Source of the DNA: Leptodactylus fallax
Lineage: Eukaryota; Chordata; Amphibia; Anura; Leptodactylidae
Direction: 5' to 3'
DNA length: 64,000 nt
Assembly (NCBI GenBank): GCA_947044405.1
Contig: CAMRHE010000207.1
Location: 754,001 to 818,000 of the forward strand
Shown: positions 11,584 to 22,030 of the stretch, piece after piece
How the letters are laid out: each line of letters begins with the position of its first letter
How positions within the stretch are numbered: the stretch's first letter is position 1
Translations under genes and position numbers: made by a program
The notes under the pieces: generated by a model
What the model saw: only the letters and a program-made list of their open reading frames with translations
Databases searched by the model: none
Told to the model about the DNA's origin: nothing

Positions 11584-11785
11584 AGCGCCTTCCTGGATGT
11601 GTATGACTATTTATGGTACAGGAATATGTACGTAGGAAGAGGAACAACCAAAGAAAGAAATGTATATCCCCTAACAAGGAAATATATATAGCATATATGT
11701 AGATTGGGCATAGTGTGACAGTAACAGATCAATTACAGAAGTACACCAATAAAATATCCATAGATGGACAGAAAGGAATATATTA

Positions 11786-12177
11786 GAGATGAGCGAAATA
11801 TTCAAAAATTCGATTCGGCAACTTTGACGAATTTCGCGATATGATTCTATTAGATCCGAATTAATTTGCGGCGAATAACAGCTATTTCCTGTCTGCAGAG
11901 AGCCGGGGTGGGCGGCAAAATGGCAGAAGCCCTTGGATGCCGCGGTCATGTTTCTCTCTCTCTCTCTCCAGCACGGACAATTTTTATTCATGTGGAAGGA
12001 TCTGCTAATAAGCAAAGATACGCCTACCCAATCACATCACTAGAGAATATCTTGTGACCGTCTGATGTCACAAAGGTCCTTACTAAATATTCGTTACCAC
12101 GAAGCATCAGGAAATCCGGATTCCATGTGAATCGAAAATTTCCTGAAATTCGGATCAAATTTCGATTCGCTCATCTC
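11786..12177. mobile_element. MITE with GAGATGAGCGAA termini (copy 1)
   Basis: Starts GAGATGAGCGAA and ends TTCGCTCATCTC, with TA on each side (11784-11785 and 12178-12179). The subterminal sequence is AT-rich with repeated AATTCG. A second diverged copy is at 43442-43953. A TA duplication fits Tc1/mariner-type mobilisation. There is no coding frame. Confidence 0.8.
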
Positions 12178-12524
12178 TAGCATATATACAGACTGATCAA
12201 TAAGACATTAACCCTATCATACCACATCAATAAGACAGAGGGACAAATAAGAGGGACACACTGGTCCAATATGGAGCTGTAGCAGTGCGTAGGTGCCATA
12301 GTATGGATTTGTACTGTAATACAGTAGTGTGTGTGATACCTACAGATGTATTAATATAATAGCAGAACTACAATGAAGATTGTGACATAAGGGTATGTAG
12401 AAAGGTATGTGACCAGGATCTGTTAAAAAGGGACTGCAACTACTCCTGACAATTATAGAAAAATATTTGCATTCTATGTAACAATTCTGGAGCATCTTAT
12501 CTTATAAATGTGCATTGTGCCATT

Positions 12525-12735
12525 TCTGTGTGTTATTCCTCCTAGATATGTATCAATATAAATTGACAACAGGGTGTTACCATTTTATGGTCTCATTATG
12601 ATACTCTCAGCACAGATTGGACAGTGTCAGTGTGCAGGGACACGCCCCCCAACTAGTTACACCCAGCTGGCATATTATTTATACATTTCTAGGAGGAGTA
12701 ATAGAGGAACAGCACAACATACAGTTCTAAGGAAA
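12525..12735. repeat. Dispersed inverted-repeat element, TTATTCCTCCT family (copy 2)
   Basis: This is the most complete copy: TGTGTTATTCCTCCTAGATATGTAT near the left end is inverted as ATACATTTCTAGGAGGAGTAATAG near the right end. Between them lie TTGACAACAGGGTGTTACC and GGGACACGCCCCCCAACTAG. The inverted ends identify a MITE-like element. Confidence 0.7.
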
Positions 12736-13819
12736 GATGCTCCAGAATTATAATTTTATTGGAAATACACATGACTGATAAGAGCTGGAGCTTCTCTTTA
12801 AAGCAAAATAAGGTTTGCTTTTTTAATATTTATTTTATTTATTTTAAAAGAATATCTTGTGAGCCGTCAAACAATCCCTTTCACTTCGATAAGTTACAAA
12901 TCACTGTCAGACATCAGTCTAAATCAGTTTTGTCAGGGACCCGCGGAAAACCGGACCCATCATGATACATTTTATTTTATTTTATCAATAAAATCAAAGG
13001 GCAATGGATTAGACTCTAATATATAACCGGGATCAGTCTGAATCAGCTTTTCAATATATCTCAAATCACTTCCCATTGACCTCAAGGATTAAAATGTCAT
13101 TATGAGAAATCCATTTTTCCCCATAATAAGACAAAAAGACAAATGTTTATTATGGAACAGGCGTCCTGATATTCTTCCTATCATTTAAGCTCCTTACTAT
13201 GGAAACGTTTCATATCTCTACAACCATCTGGCACTTGTGCCGATACCCGTCACAGCTCAAACAGCGATTATCATACAGGTATATACATTATGCTTCAAAT
13301 TCAACACATATAAAAGTTGTATAAATGAAATCTCAATAACAAAATAATGTGTTTTTATTAAAATGGAAAAAGTAATAGCAACATTAATTCCCATATTAAT
13401 AATTAGATGGAAAGGAAGAACTAAATGACATAATAAATATATTAGAAAGTAACCTAATCAGAAGCTGCCATGTTGTTGTGAAATTAAATGAACACATTTG
13501 TAATTTTACATTTTGTGACCACAGCTCCCCCTACTGGTGTCTAGTTTAACATGCACACTAATGAAAGATTAGACTGTATTACATTGAAATCAACTTTTTT
13601 AAGCATCTGATCATGATCCATAAATATATTTAATATTATAAACACATTATTCTGAAAAAAAAAATGATATTTAATATATAAAAAATGTAAAAAAAATGAA
13701 ATTTTTGAAACTTTTGATTACCTCCAGAGAATACAACATTTTCTATAGCATAAGATGCAGTAGTGACTAAAACGTCACTGTAAATATGACAAGTGCAAAC
13801 AGACAGGACTGACGTCACA
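12736..13819. other. No gene; AT-rich sequence
   Basis: I see no exon, tandem array or inverted-repeat element here. The sequence is AT-rich with short A and T runs. Confidence 0.4.
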
Positions 13820-14215
13820 TGTTGCAGAAAATTTTCACTTTTTCTTGCAGATTCTACTGCAGAGTTTTTTGTGGGTTTTTTTTGTTAGTTTTTTGAGCTA
13901 AAGCCAAGAGTGACATTAAAAGAAATGAAGAAATGGGAAATATAAAGGAATCTCTTACAGTTTTCCCTTCTGCTATATCCACTCTTGGCTTTGGCAGCAA
14001 AATATGTAACAAAAAAAATATACCCAATGTTGCAAATAGGCCCCACGTTGCGGAAACGCAGTGGAAAAAATGTTGCATTTTACAGCACCAGCAAAGTGAT
14101 TGAGATTCTGGGTGGAAAATAAAAGAGCTACGGAAAAGCTACATTTTGAAAAACGCATACTTTTTTGATAAATGCAGCATGTCAATTTTAGCTATGGAAA
14201 CGCGTGTGTTCTCCC
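13820..14215. repeat. CCCCACGT-family element (copy)
   Basis: Carries GGCCCCACGTTGCGGAAACGCAG and the family phrases GAGCTAAAGCCAAGAGTG and GCATGTCAATTTTAGCTATGG. The family recurs near 3050-3620, 28780-29115, 34905-35345, 53085-53325, 54412-54715, 55225-55420 and 63830-63910. Complete copies have inverted ends (GGCTAAGGCCCCACGT). Confidence 0.7.
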
Positions 14216-14226
14216 TGTAGATTTAA

Positions 14227-14726
14227 AGGGGTATTCCCATGAATATAACCATATCTATATTTGTAGATAATTAAAAGTTAAACATTTTTCCAAATATAAG
14301 TAGTTAACAATTGTGCAGAGTTTTAGAGAAAATCTTTAACTATCTTAGATATGACCGTCTGTTGTCTTGATCAGTTGCCAATGGATACGACCACAAATGC
14401 AGAAATTTTATGCGGTCTGGGACTTGACAAAAACCCAGCCATGATTTTCTTATTGTAGCTGGGTTATCAGGGCAGGGATCCTATATGTATGAGAAGATAT
14501 CCCGGCCACAACAAGGAAATCATGGCTGATTTTCTGACCTTAAAAAGGTCCTGCATTCATGGTCATATCCACTGGCAACCTATCAAGGCAACAAGATTGT
14601 GACCACAAGATATTTAGAGAAAATCTTTAAATCTCTGCAAAATGTTTAATTACTTATACTTGCGAAAATATTTAACTTTTAATTATCTACAAATTTAAAA
14701 ATGGTTATGTCTGTGGGAATACCCCT
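14227..14726. mobile_element. TTAA-flanked element, exactly 500 bp
   Basis: Ends AGGGGTATTCCCATGAATATAACC and its inverse GGTTATGTCTGTGGGAATACCCCT. TTAA lies immediately outside both ends (14223-14226 and 14727-14730). The terminal inverted repeats extend to about 75 bp, including TTTGTAGATAATTAAAAGTTAAA and its complement. This is a piggyBac-type signature with no coding capacity. Confidence 0.85.
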
Positions 14727-14730
14727 TTAA

Positions 14731-15760
14731 TAAAGAAAGAAAAAAACGCAGAGAAAAATTCTGCAAAAATGCAATAAAAAACACTACGGAAAAAACCCAA
14801 TGCGTTTTTGCTGCATTATATTCCCGCAGCGTATTTTAGCACCTATTGATGACTTATCCTTATACGGAATATGGACCTTAATACTCTGTGTAGTGGTGAT
14901 GCTGAATTACTGGGAGCTGAGCTTGGAAAGCCGGACAAAGTCAATACACAGAGAATGTAGCGCTGCTGAGAACAGTGGATCGGTGGGGATGTCGGGTGTT
15001 AGACTTCCATCAATCTGATATTGATGACCTATCCTAAAAATAAGTCATCAATATCCATACACCAGAAAATCCCTTTAAGGCATAGGTATAGTTTCAATAG
15101 ACAGATTGTTTATGAATAGCTTATATGTGCATTGAGTAAGTTTGTTTTAGAATATGTTCACACACAGTAGATTTATGTGACTGCTCTATGTGAATAAGGC
15201 TTGCAGAAATCCATGCTTATGCTGCAATTTCAGCTGCAGAAACTGGTACAAGAAATCTGTCGCTTACAAATATACTTTTCATAAGCATGACTGTGGCAAA
15301 GCCTTTTCTGATGGTCTTCCATATACCATCATCCGCCATATGCTGTAATGTTGTACTGCTGTCTATATTTATTTCTATTTCACAAGTACAAAAAATGCAG
15401 CAGCAATCTGCAGAGGGCGCTGACATATTTAGACATTAGGTATATGACGCTTAAACTGCATTACTGCTATAGTCATTATATGAGTAAATACATGTGAGGT
15501 TCTTAGTGCCCTATTTCATCAAACTGAGAGAGTCCACCTGCCCTGACACGGTGACATCATTCAGATGGGACTCTATACTATACAGACATACCTCTCTTGG
15601 GCCTTGGTCTATGCTTACAAAGTGAACTCAGGGCAAGTAAGATCCTGATATAATGTATTCTAATTAAAATTGCACCTCCATAATGAAATAAATGTGCACA
15701 GGTACTCTCTGCTATGGCTGAAAATAAGAATATTTCTCCATGTCTGTGTTCTTTCCATAG
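14731..15760. other. Putative SEZ6 intron, repeat fragments
   Basis: 14735-14845 is a CCCCACGT-family fragment. 14846-15078 is a GATGACTTATCC / GATGACCTATCC inverted element. The rest looks unique. The segment ends in a pyrimidine-rich tract and AG at 15759-15760, the acceptor of the first SEZ6 exon in the window. No further CUB or sushi exon was seen upstream. Confidence 0.6.
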
Positions 15761-15952
15761 TGACTTCTTGTTCAGACCCTGGAGATGTAACTCACAGTCG
15801 CAGGATTCTTTCAAATGCAAAGTTCCCGGTGGGCAGCACAGTGCGTTACGTGTGTGACAAAGGCTATATTCTGACGGGAAGTACTACGCTAACCTGCTAC
15901 AACCGCCAGGCCGGCGTACCCAAATGGAGTGACCGTGCACCAAAGTGTGTCC
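15761..15952 (+). CDS. SEZ6: SEZ6 exon: sushi (CCP) domain, penultimate sushi
   Basis: This 192-nt exon has an acceptor TTTCCATAG and donor CC|GTAAGT and is phase 1 on both sides, as usual for a one-exon sushi domain. It encodes about 64 residues with the four sushi cysteines in order (SCSDPG, YVCDKGY, LTCYN, APKCV) and the late Trp (PKWSDRAPKC). KFPVGSTVRYVCDKGY is characteristic of the Sez6 family. Sez6 is a type I neuronal membrane protein with CUB and sushi repeats, known as a BACE1 substrate involved in dendrite and synapse development. Assignment to SEZ6 rather than a paralogue rests on the SEZ6-PHF12 gene order. Earlier exons lie outside the window. Confidence 0.93.
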
Positions 15953-16568
15953 GTAAGTCTCACAGCTTATACCACTAGACTCATACTAGTCTTGACAGAT
16001 CATTAATATTTGCTTAAATTGTCTTATTTCATGACTAAAATCCAGCAACTAAAAGGATTCTCCGAAAATCACAGGATAGGCGATGATAGCTGTAGGCCCC
16101 ACCACTGGGATCCTCAATGATTTCTGCTATTCCATCCTATTGGCTAATGGAATCAGACAAGTACAGTGCGTGGTAGTGCAGTGAGGAGGAATAGGGGACT
16201 AAAGACCCCATTCTAGGGATTAGTGGGGGTCCCAGCGATCACCCATTTATCACCAATCCAGTGTAAAAATGTCATGTGTTGGAAAATTCCATGATTTCTT
16301 TTCTAACGTATTTTCTGGACATAGCCCCTGCCCTTCCCATACATATGCACAATGGACTTGGCCGAGAGTGCATGTATTCTGAATAGGAGGAATGGACTAA
16401 GCCCAACCCTTTTCTATGACAACATGTGCCATCATATCAGCATTAGATGGTCAGCAGGTCCCACCGAAATTAGCGTATTCAGCCGATACAATGCAAAGAT
16501 GTATGGCCAGCTTTAATAACAGGATCTCGCATTTGATAAGTTGACTATTTTAGAATTTTTGTCTTTAG
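15953..16568 (+). other. SEZ6 intron between the last two sushi exons
   Basis: GT-AG intron, from GTAAGT at 15953 to TTTAG at 16568. It contains an old repeat around 16030-16260 (GGATAGGCGATGATAG, GGGGTCCCAGCGATCACCC). No exon is seen inside. Confidence 0.8.
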
Positions 16569-16763
16569 CTGAAAAATATGAGCCATGTGTAAACCCAGGG
16601 ACACTAGCAAATGGTCACCAGGAACCAGAGAGAAGAGCGTACCAACCAGGTGATGCTGTGAGATTTTCCTGCAATTCTGGATACATGTTGATGGGAGAAC
16701 ACAGTATAAAGTGTATTCCTGGACACCCATCCCAATGGAGCAGCTCCCCACCAATCTGCAAAG
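16569..16763 (+). CDS. SEZ6: SEZ6 exon: last sushi (CCP) domain
   Basis: This 195-nt exon (65 codons) has acceptor GTCTTTAG and donor AAG|GTAACA and is phase 1 to phase 1. The cysteine order is EPCVNPG, RFSCNSGYMLMG, SIKCIPGHPSQW, PPICK, a complete sushi fold with its Trp before the last Cys. It is the membrane-proximal sushi domain of the ectodomain, a module for protein-protein contacts. It joins in frame from the preceding sushi exon and to the 39-nt micro-exon that follows. Confidence 0.93.
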
Positions 16764-17223
16764 GTAACAATGGATAGTGAAGATACCAAGTGTGTGAAAT
16801 AATACATAAGGTACCCAAGTCATATGTGCACAGAGGGCTTCTTTCACATGAACTTTAGATGCTTGCTCAAGGCTTCTGAGAGCATCCGCTGATCCTTCCT
16901 GATCCTTCAGAAATATGAATACATATCGACAAGTATAGGATATTCTGATTTGGTAAAATAGACACAACTATTGTGCTTTGTGGCTTATATGTGGCAATGG
17001 TTGGATATGCTATTAGAGTAAGAGGTTGGTTCACAAGTACACAGCCAGTAGGATTCATTGGGTGAATCATTTTACCAGTCTTGATTTGCTTTTGGCAAAA
17101 TTTCTTCACTGTGGCTTGTGAATCATCAGATTTCCCCCTTAGCTGCCCTTGAAGAGCTGATATTACTTTTACTGATATTCTCCTTCCTGGACTTACATCT
17201 TTCATTCTTTTACCCTTGAACAG

Positions 17224-17262
17224 CTTCTTATAAAGAATTCTACAGTAACCAGGGGGTGGAAG
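17224..17262 (+). CDS. SEZ6: SEZ6 39-nt juxtamembrane micro-exon
   Basis: This exon was found by phase and homology. The acceptor TTCTTTTACCCTTGAACAG is followed by 39 nt and the donor G|GTGAGT. It is phase 1 on both sides and encodes ASYKEFYSNQGVE (the first codon is completed by the upstream exon). As I recall, mammalian SEZ6 has a 13-residue segment at the same place, between the last sushi domain and the transmembrane exon, with an FYN/S core; the length and the FY-S motif agree. It forms part of the short stalk in which BACE1 cleavage occurs in Sez6 family proteins. Because it is a multiple of three and phase 1/1, it could be skipped without breaking the frame. Confidence 0.82.
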
Positions 17263-18555
17263 GTGAGTGAAATATATAACATAATTCAAGGCCTTATACC
17301 TGACTCAGATAGAAAAATAAGACTCTGTTCACATTTTCAAGTTCAATGTAGGTGCCAGGAATGCCCAAGGCGCACACACTAAATATATCCATAGGCTCCC
17401 GTACACTCAGCTTAGGCCAAAAAATTGTCACTGGCCCTGTATGCATTTACTGTACTAGAAAGAATAGTCTACTGTGCTTTAATATAAAAAAAAAAAGTAA
17501 AAAAAACATATACTTCTGTGTGATATACATTTTTTTTTACAATGGGATAAATGGCCGATCTATGCTACTGTATGTAGTGTTAATAGTTTAATTTTGTCAA
17601 TTAAAGGGGTTTTCCATGAATATAACCATGGGAAATCCTCTCCTGGGGCTCCGGAGCAACTCCCTGCTGTCTTCAGCGCTTCTGGCTGACGTCACATCTG
17701 GCTGATGTTGAGGCCCTTGTCGTCAGTCAGAAGTGCCGAAGACAGCAGGGAGTCGCTCTGGAGTGGTAAGCAACACAGTTTTTTAGGTTTCTGCACCTCT
17801 CCTGGGCTTCTGCTTATTATACTCTGGGGTCTGAAGAGACTGCACAGTATGATAATAGCAGCTTCAGTTCGGTCCAGATGAACCTCACGAGACAAATCTC
17901 ACGGGGTTCACCCAACACTTAATCATACTGTAAAGGGGCGTGGTCAAAATAATCGCCATTAATCATAATCAAGGTAAAATGTCCAAATAATTGCGATTTA
18001 GGTCATAATTGCCCAGCCCTACTGATATCTATAGAAATGTCATGGTACAGGATGGGAACAATAAATGCTCACCTTTCTCTGAGCATAAGTCTAATGGGAG
18101 ACTTCTAGTCAGACAAGTATTGGAAAACATCACTCCATCTAACCTAGTGTCATTCTAAGACAATGGTAGCTATATCAAGGTGAGTGCCCTGCCACCAAGC
18201 CAGTGAACCTCCCTATACCTGGCTAATATTTTTGGGTACAGAAGGTGGCAACACTAACTGGAGTATCATTTGTAATGGTGCACCAGTATTAATAAATCTC
18301 CCCACCATGTCTTATTTTTGTGCCAATTTACTACAATGGTTCGAAGCAGTGTATGAAGACAGACAGCTGAAGGACACGGCGATCCGTCAGAGTTCTGCAG
18401 ATAGTGGATTTTTATTATCTGGTGTTTATTTTGCTCATTTTTGTTGGAAATGTGAGCTGTCAAGTAACTTATGCATAACATTATTCAAGGGAAATGACTT
18501 TGCTTAATAAATACAGGTTAAACACACTGACGGTCTTTCTTCTCTTTCTGTCCAG
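17263..18555 (+). other. SEZ6 intron with a hairpin-rich repeat
   Basis: The intron runs from GTGAGT at 17263 to GTCCAG at 18555. A dispersed element starts at about 17605 (AAAGGGGTTTTCCATGAATATAACC). Within it, 17645-17765 forms an imperfect inverted repeat: ACTCCCTGCTGTCTTC against GAAGACAGCAGGGAGT, and TTCTGGCTGACG against GTCAGTCAGAA. No further exon was recognised. Confidence 0.75.
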
Positions 18556-18676
18556 CTGTGGAGAAGGCAGCAGCTTCAGGCATCCCTGTCGAAGGCACGC
18601 ACATCCTGCTGGCAGTCTTTGTTCCTGTTATCATGGTGGCACTTGTGATCGCCGCCATCTACCTATACTTCTCCAA
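18556..18676 (+). CDS. SEZ6: SEZ6 exon: stalk and transmembrane helix
   Basis: This 121-nt exon enters in phase 1 and leaves in phase 2 (donor AA|GTAAGG). It encodes a short stalk (AVEKAAASGIPVEGTH) and then about 23 hydrophobic residues (ILLAVFVPVIMVALVIAAIY) ending in LYFSK, a positive stop-transfer on the cytoplasmic side. The human Sez6 segment has the same layout with YFYFSR at the end. This gives the protein type I topology with the sushi domains outside the cell. Confidence 0.93.
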
Positions 18677-18777
18677 GTAAGGGAATACAAACAGTGCAGT
18701 TTTTCAGGGCAACAAGCTGAATGTTACATATACCTGAGCCGCTCCTATGATTATTCCTTTTGATTCTCTATGTACAG

Positions 18778-18880
18778 GCTACAAGGGAAAGCTCTTCTAC
18801 GCCTGCCCCTCTCTGCATCGCCTCCCTATGATCAAGTCACTGTGGAGTCTGCTTTCGACAATCCCACATTTGAGACAACA
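18778..18880 (+). CDS. SEZ6: SEZ6 exon: cytoplasmic tail with NPTF motif
   Basis: This 103-nt exon has acceptor TGTACAG and donor ACA|GTGAGT and ends in phase 0. It encodes LQGKALLRLPLSASPPYD followed by QVTVESAFDNPTFETT. The VESAFDNPT block is the conserved Sez6-family tail; an NPxY-like motif here can bind PTB-domain adaptors. In this sequence the motif reads NPTF (codon TTT), without the tyrosine hydroxyl. The upstream intron is only 101 bp. Confidence 0.93.
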
Positions 18881-19147
18881 GTGAGTAGTATAACCCTTAG
18901 TTAAAGAAGTGAATAATTGTTATCCCGTACTTACTTGTACATTTTCTCTATCTGGATTTGTGGGCAGGAAGCCTGCAGTGTATTACCATAGCAGTTAAGC
19001 GTATGAGATGTTACTAAATGACATCCACAAGATGTAGCACACAATTTTTTTTCTCCAGAATAACCCCATTCAGATGAATGGAACTGATATTCAGGATCAG
19101 AAATTCCTGTAGTAAATCTGTTGCATGTGAATTTACCGTTAAAGCAT

Positions 19148-19463
19148 ACCTCCAGTTATAAACAACTTTGCATAATTGAGTACAGGTGAATATAAGAAAT
19201 ATTGTAGTATATCTTTCTATGGAAATCTTATTAGGCTCTTCCTCATTGCTTTCACTCAGTCTGTTTGTTTACATAGAGTCCATATCCAGCTCACACTCAC
19301 AACTTTATGGAGAGGAGAGGGGGTGAAGAGGCTGTTAATTGATTTATTGCCTCTTTATGTGCAGTGATACAGCGACCCAACTTACAGAATATCAGACTGT
19401 AGCAGCTACAATTATTTATATGTTTTTTCTAGCAGTCTTTTCATCTCCCCTCCCCTCTCCATA

Positions 19464-19500
<37 letters not shown>

Positions 19501-19602
19501 TCAGCTTGATCAATGGAGAAGGAAATATATTTCTTAAATAAGTTCTTACATTCACCTGTACTACTGTACTCATTTATGAAATGTTGTTTTATAATTGGAG
19601 GT
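19148..19602. mobile_element. Inverted-repeat element inside the last SEZ6 intron
   Basis: Left end ACCTCCAGTTATAAACAACTTTG and right end TTGTTTTATAATTGGAGGT are inverted. Further in, TGAGTACAGGTGAATATAAGAA mirrors TTCTTACATTCACCTGTACT. TA flanks the ends. A (TA)n microsatellite of about 30 bp sits inside at 19468-19496. There is no coding frame. Confidence 0.75.
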
Positions 19603-20009
19603 ACACTGCCCATATACATTAGATGTCTTTCAATAGACAGCTATTCCGCTGGATTTCATCTTGGCCAAGCATGCATGTTTATTTTTGGTGACTTTCATGT
19701 TGTGGCAGTTTACATGTCGCAATGTGACTGACCCATGTTCTTTCATTACTTTCACTGTACTTCAGATAGCCCAGCTCTGGGAACTATGGACATACTTCAC
19801 TTATATATATATACTCAGTAGGGTGAGGGGAATACATTGATCAGATTCTATGGCAGTGGCCTATCTCCCACTGCTATCAACAGGAGTTTCAGAAAACCTT
19901 CGTACACATTATTTACAAAACTCATTCTGCCAAACTTGGTGGATTCAGACAACATTAATGTGGGGACACTAATGGGGCAATTGTGTGTGGGCCACTGACA
20001 GGCCATGAT

Positions 20010-20400
20010 CTTATGTGGTAGAGTCTAACGCTATACTGTGTGAGGGTTCAAAGGGAGCATTATACTGTGTGGGGGCCAGTAGGCATTATATTTCTTGAGG
20101 TCACTATTTGGGCATCATACTATGTCGGGGTAACTAAGGGGTCATTATACTGTGGGAAGACATAAAGATGACATTATGCTATGTGAGGGCACAAAGGGAG
20201 CATTACACTATGTGAGGCCCACTTAGAGGACATTATATATTGTAGGGGTCATTAATGGGGCTTCATACTGGGTGGGGGTAACTAAGGGGGAATTATACTG
20301 TGTGAGGACACCAAAGTAACATTATACTGGTAGGGGCACTAATGGGGAATAATACTGTGTGGGTTAACCAAAGGGGTATTATTACTATGGGGGGACAAAG
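20010..20400. repeat. Degenerate 30-33-bp tandem repeat in the SEZ6 intron
   Basis: About twelve diverged units of the form CATTATACTGTGTGGGGGCACTAAGGG. The unit resembles, in reverse orientation, the 31-bp arrays at 1-360 and 32270-32735, but it is older and more diverged. Confidence 0.75.
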
Positions 20401-20458
20401 GGACTGAGTTGGAATGAGCAGAGCCAAAAGGAGATTTCTCCCCCTTTGTGCACTCTAT

Positions 20459-20765
20459 GGGTGTGTTCACACGGAGGAATTTGCCGCAGATTTGGGGGCG
20501 GAATTCTCCCCTGAATCCGGAGCAAATTCCTCCCGGAATCCGCCGCCCATTGTTTTCAAGAAGGGCGCTGAAAAAAGAAGCGTCTTGCCGTAGATTCCGC
20601 CCGAGGTGTCCGCGGCTCGAGACGCCCCCTGATTAGGTCCATTCATCCGGGCCTAATCAGAAGTGGGATGCCGCAATGGAATGCTGATGTACTGCATCGG
20701 CATCCCGTCGCAGCTAGACCGCGGCGATAATTCCTCTTCATTTTCCGTCATGTGAACATACCCTA
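20459..20765. mobile_element. MITE with GGGTGTGTTCACA / TGTGAACATACCC ends
   Basis: Starts GGGTGTGTTCACACGGAGGAATTTG and ends TGTGAACATACCC. The interior has GATTAGGCC / GGCCTAATC inverted segments. A related copy in opposite orientation ends at about 63144. Confidence 0.75.
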
Positions 20766-21114
20766 AAAGTAGCCATGTATGCCTATGCAATGGGGACTCA
20801 CTTATCAAACCTTTGTACTGAGCCCAGAAATGTGTTGAAACTAGCAATAAGCAAACCTCTCGATTCATTTTGTGAATATTTGCAAGGTTTACCCACAAGT
20901 TTCACCCTATTAGTGCCCCCCACCAATATAATGCCCCTTCATTCATTCCTAGTTAAGATGACACTGGCCAGAACATGCAGATGTCTCACAAGTCACTAGG
21001 ATATCTGCCTGAATATGACAGCCTTGTGGTTATTAAACCTATGTTTTAACCAGACTATGACTGTTTTCTTTTCACTACAATGATGGTGACTGTTCATAAA
21101 TATTCACATTGCAG

Positions 21115-21144
21115 GACACAAGAGAATATGAAGTATCCATATAG
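21115..21144 (+). CDS. SEZ6: SEZ6 terminal coding exon
   Basis: The acceptor ATTGCAG is followed by nine codons, DTREYEVSI, and a TAG stop at 21142-21144. This is the conserved C-terminus of one splice form of the Sez6 family. It joins in phase 0 to the exon ending FETT. A class II-like PDZ-binding end (V-S-I) is a possible reading, not established here. The 3' untranslated region follows directly. Confidence 0.9.
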   Translation, partial: DTREYEVSI

Positions 21145-22030
21145 ACAAGCAGCATCAGTCTTGGTGGGAGAGTCCTAGAAGAAAACAACAACTGTCAAGT
21201 GTGAGAACGTTCCTAACTTTTTGCTTCTTCAGTGGATGAACTGAGTATTTTACCCCAAAATAGGAGCAATTTACTGCGGGTGCAATTTCAGCCTCCACAG
21301 CAACTAACTTGACATTTCCAAATCCTGTCCTTCTGTCTGGTTCCTGCTATTGTTCTCATTGCCCTTGCCATATGATTCTCACCCAGATCCAAACACTGAA
21401 TCCTTCCTGTATAGGTGAAGAGAAGATTTGTCTACTTGGTGTGATCTGGTGATACTCTTAACTGCAATCCCAAAGGTTGAGGTTTACAGGCGAATACTAT
21501 GCCAGGGTAGAGAAGACTTCTAGAAGAAGCAAACTGATCTGCTTGATAAAATTGCATGAATAATACTCATACACACAGAACAATGCCACAAATATAATAA
21601 AACAGGAACACGCAGATACCATGGGGACAGATAGAAGAGGTACAGGGGACTTTACTGTGTGATGGTCTATATAGCATCAGAGATCCATGTTTAGGAATAG
21701 ACACACACTTCGGTCCCATGACAGTACGTTTAGTTACATATGTAAATAGGAATTTATATATTTCTTTATACAAGGTTCAGTGGGGAATTTCATAGAAAAA
21801 AGTTCATTTTCACCAAGTCTCAGTAACCACATTAAATCTTCCATTCGATCATATTGACCGTGTGATCGCCAAAGCAGAGATAGGATTATCGCTCCTTGTA
21901 CAGTGAAACTGTTGGTGCCCATTTGATTTTATGCACTAGAAATACTGAAACAATAGTGTTCTGCTTGTGTTCTTTTCCCGGTGAAGAGAGATAGGAACAT
22001 TTGTAATAAATTCCTTGCAGAGGACAAGCA
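21145..22030 (+). other. SEZ6: Probable SEZ6 3' UTR
   Basis: Non-repetitive sequence following the stop codon. Candidate polyadenylation signals AATAAA are at 21596-21601 and 22005-22010. The true end cannot be fixed without transcript data; the second site is a reasonable outer limit. Confidence 0.55.

Larger units (their letters stand above)
18881..21114 (+). other. Last SEZ6 intron, with two MITEs and a tandem repeat
   Basis: The intron runs from GTGAGT at 18881 to TTGCAG at 21114. It holds an inverted-repeat element at about 19148-19602, a degenerate tandem repeat at 20010-20400 and an inverted-repeat element at about 20459-20765. No other coding exon is apparent, so skipping or alternative ends cannot be judged from sequence alone. 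Confidence 0.8.

Noticed and set aside
16545..16967. Minus-strand frames over the last sushi exon
   Set aside because: Antisense shadows of a well-supported plus-strand exon with correct splice sites.
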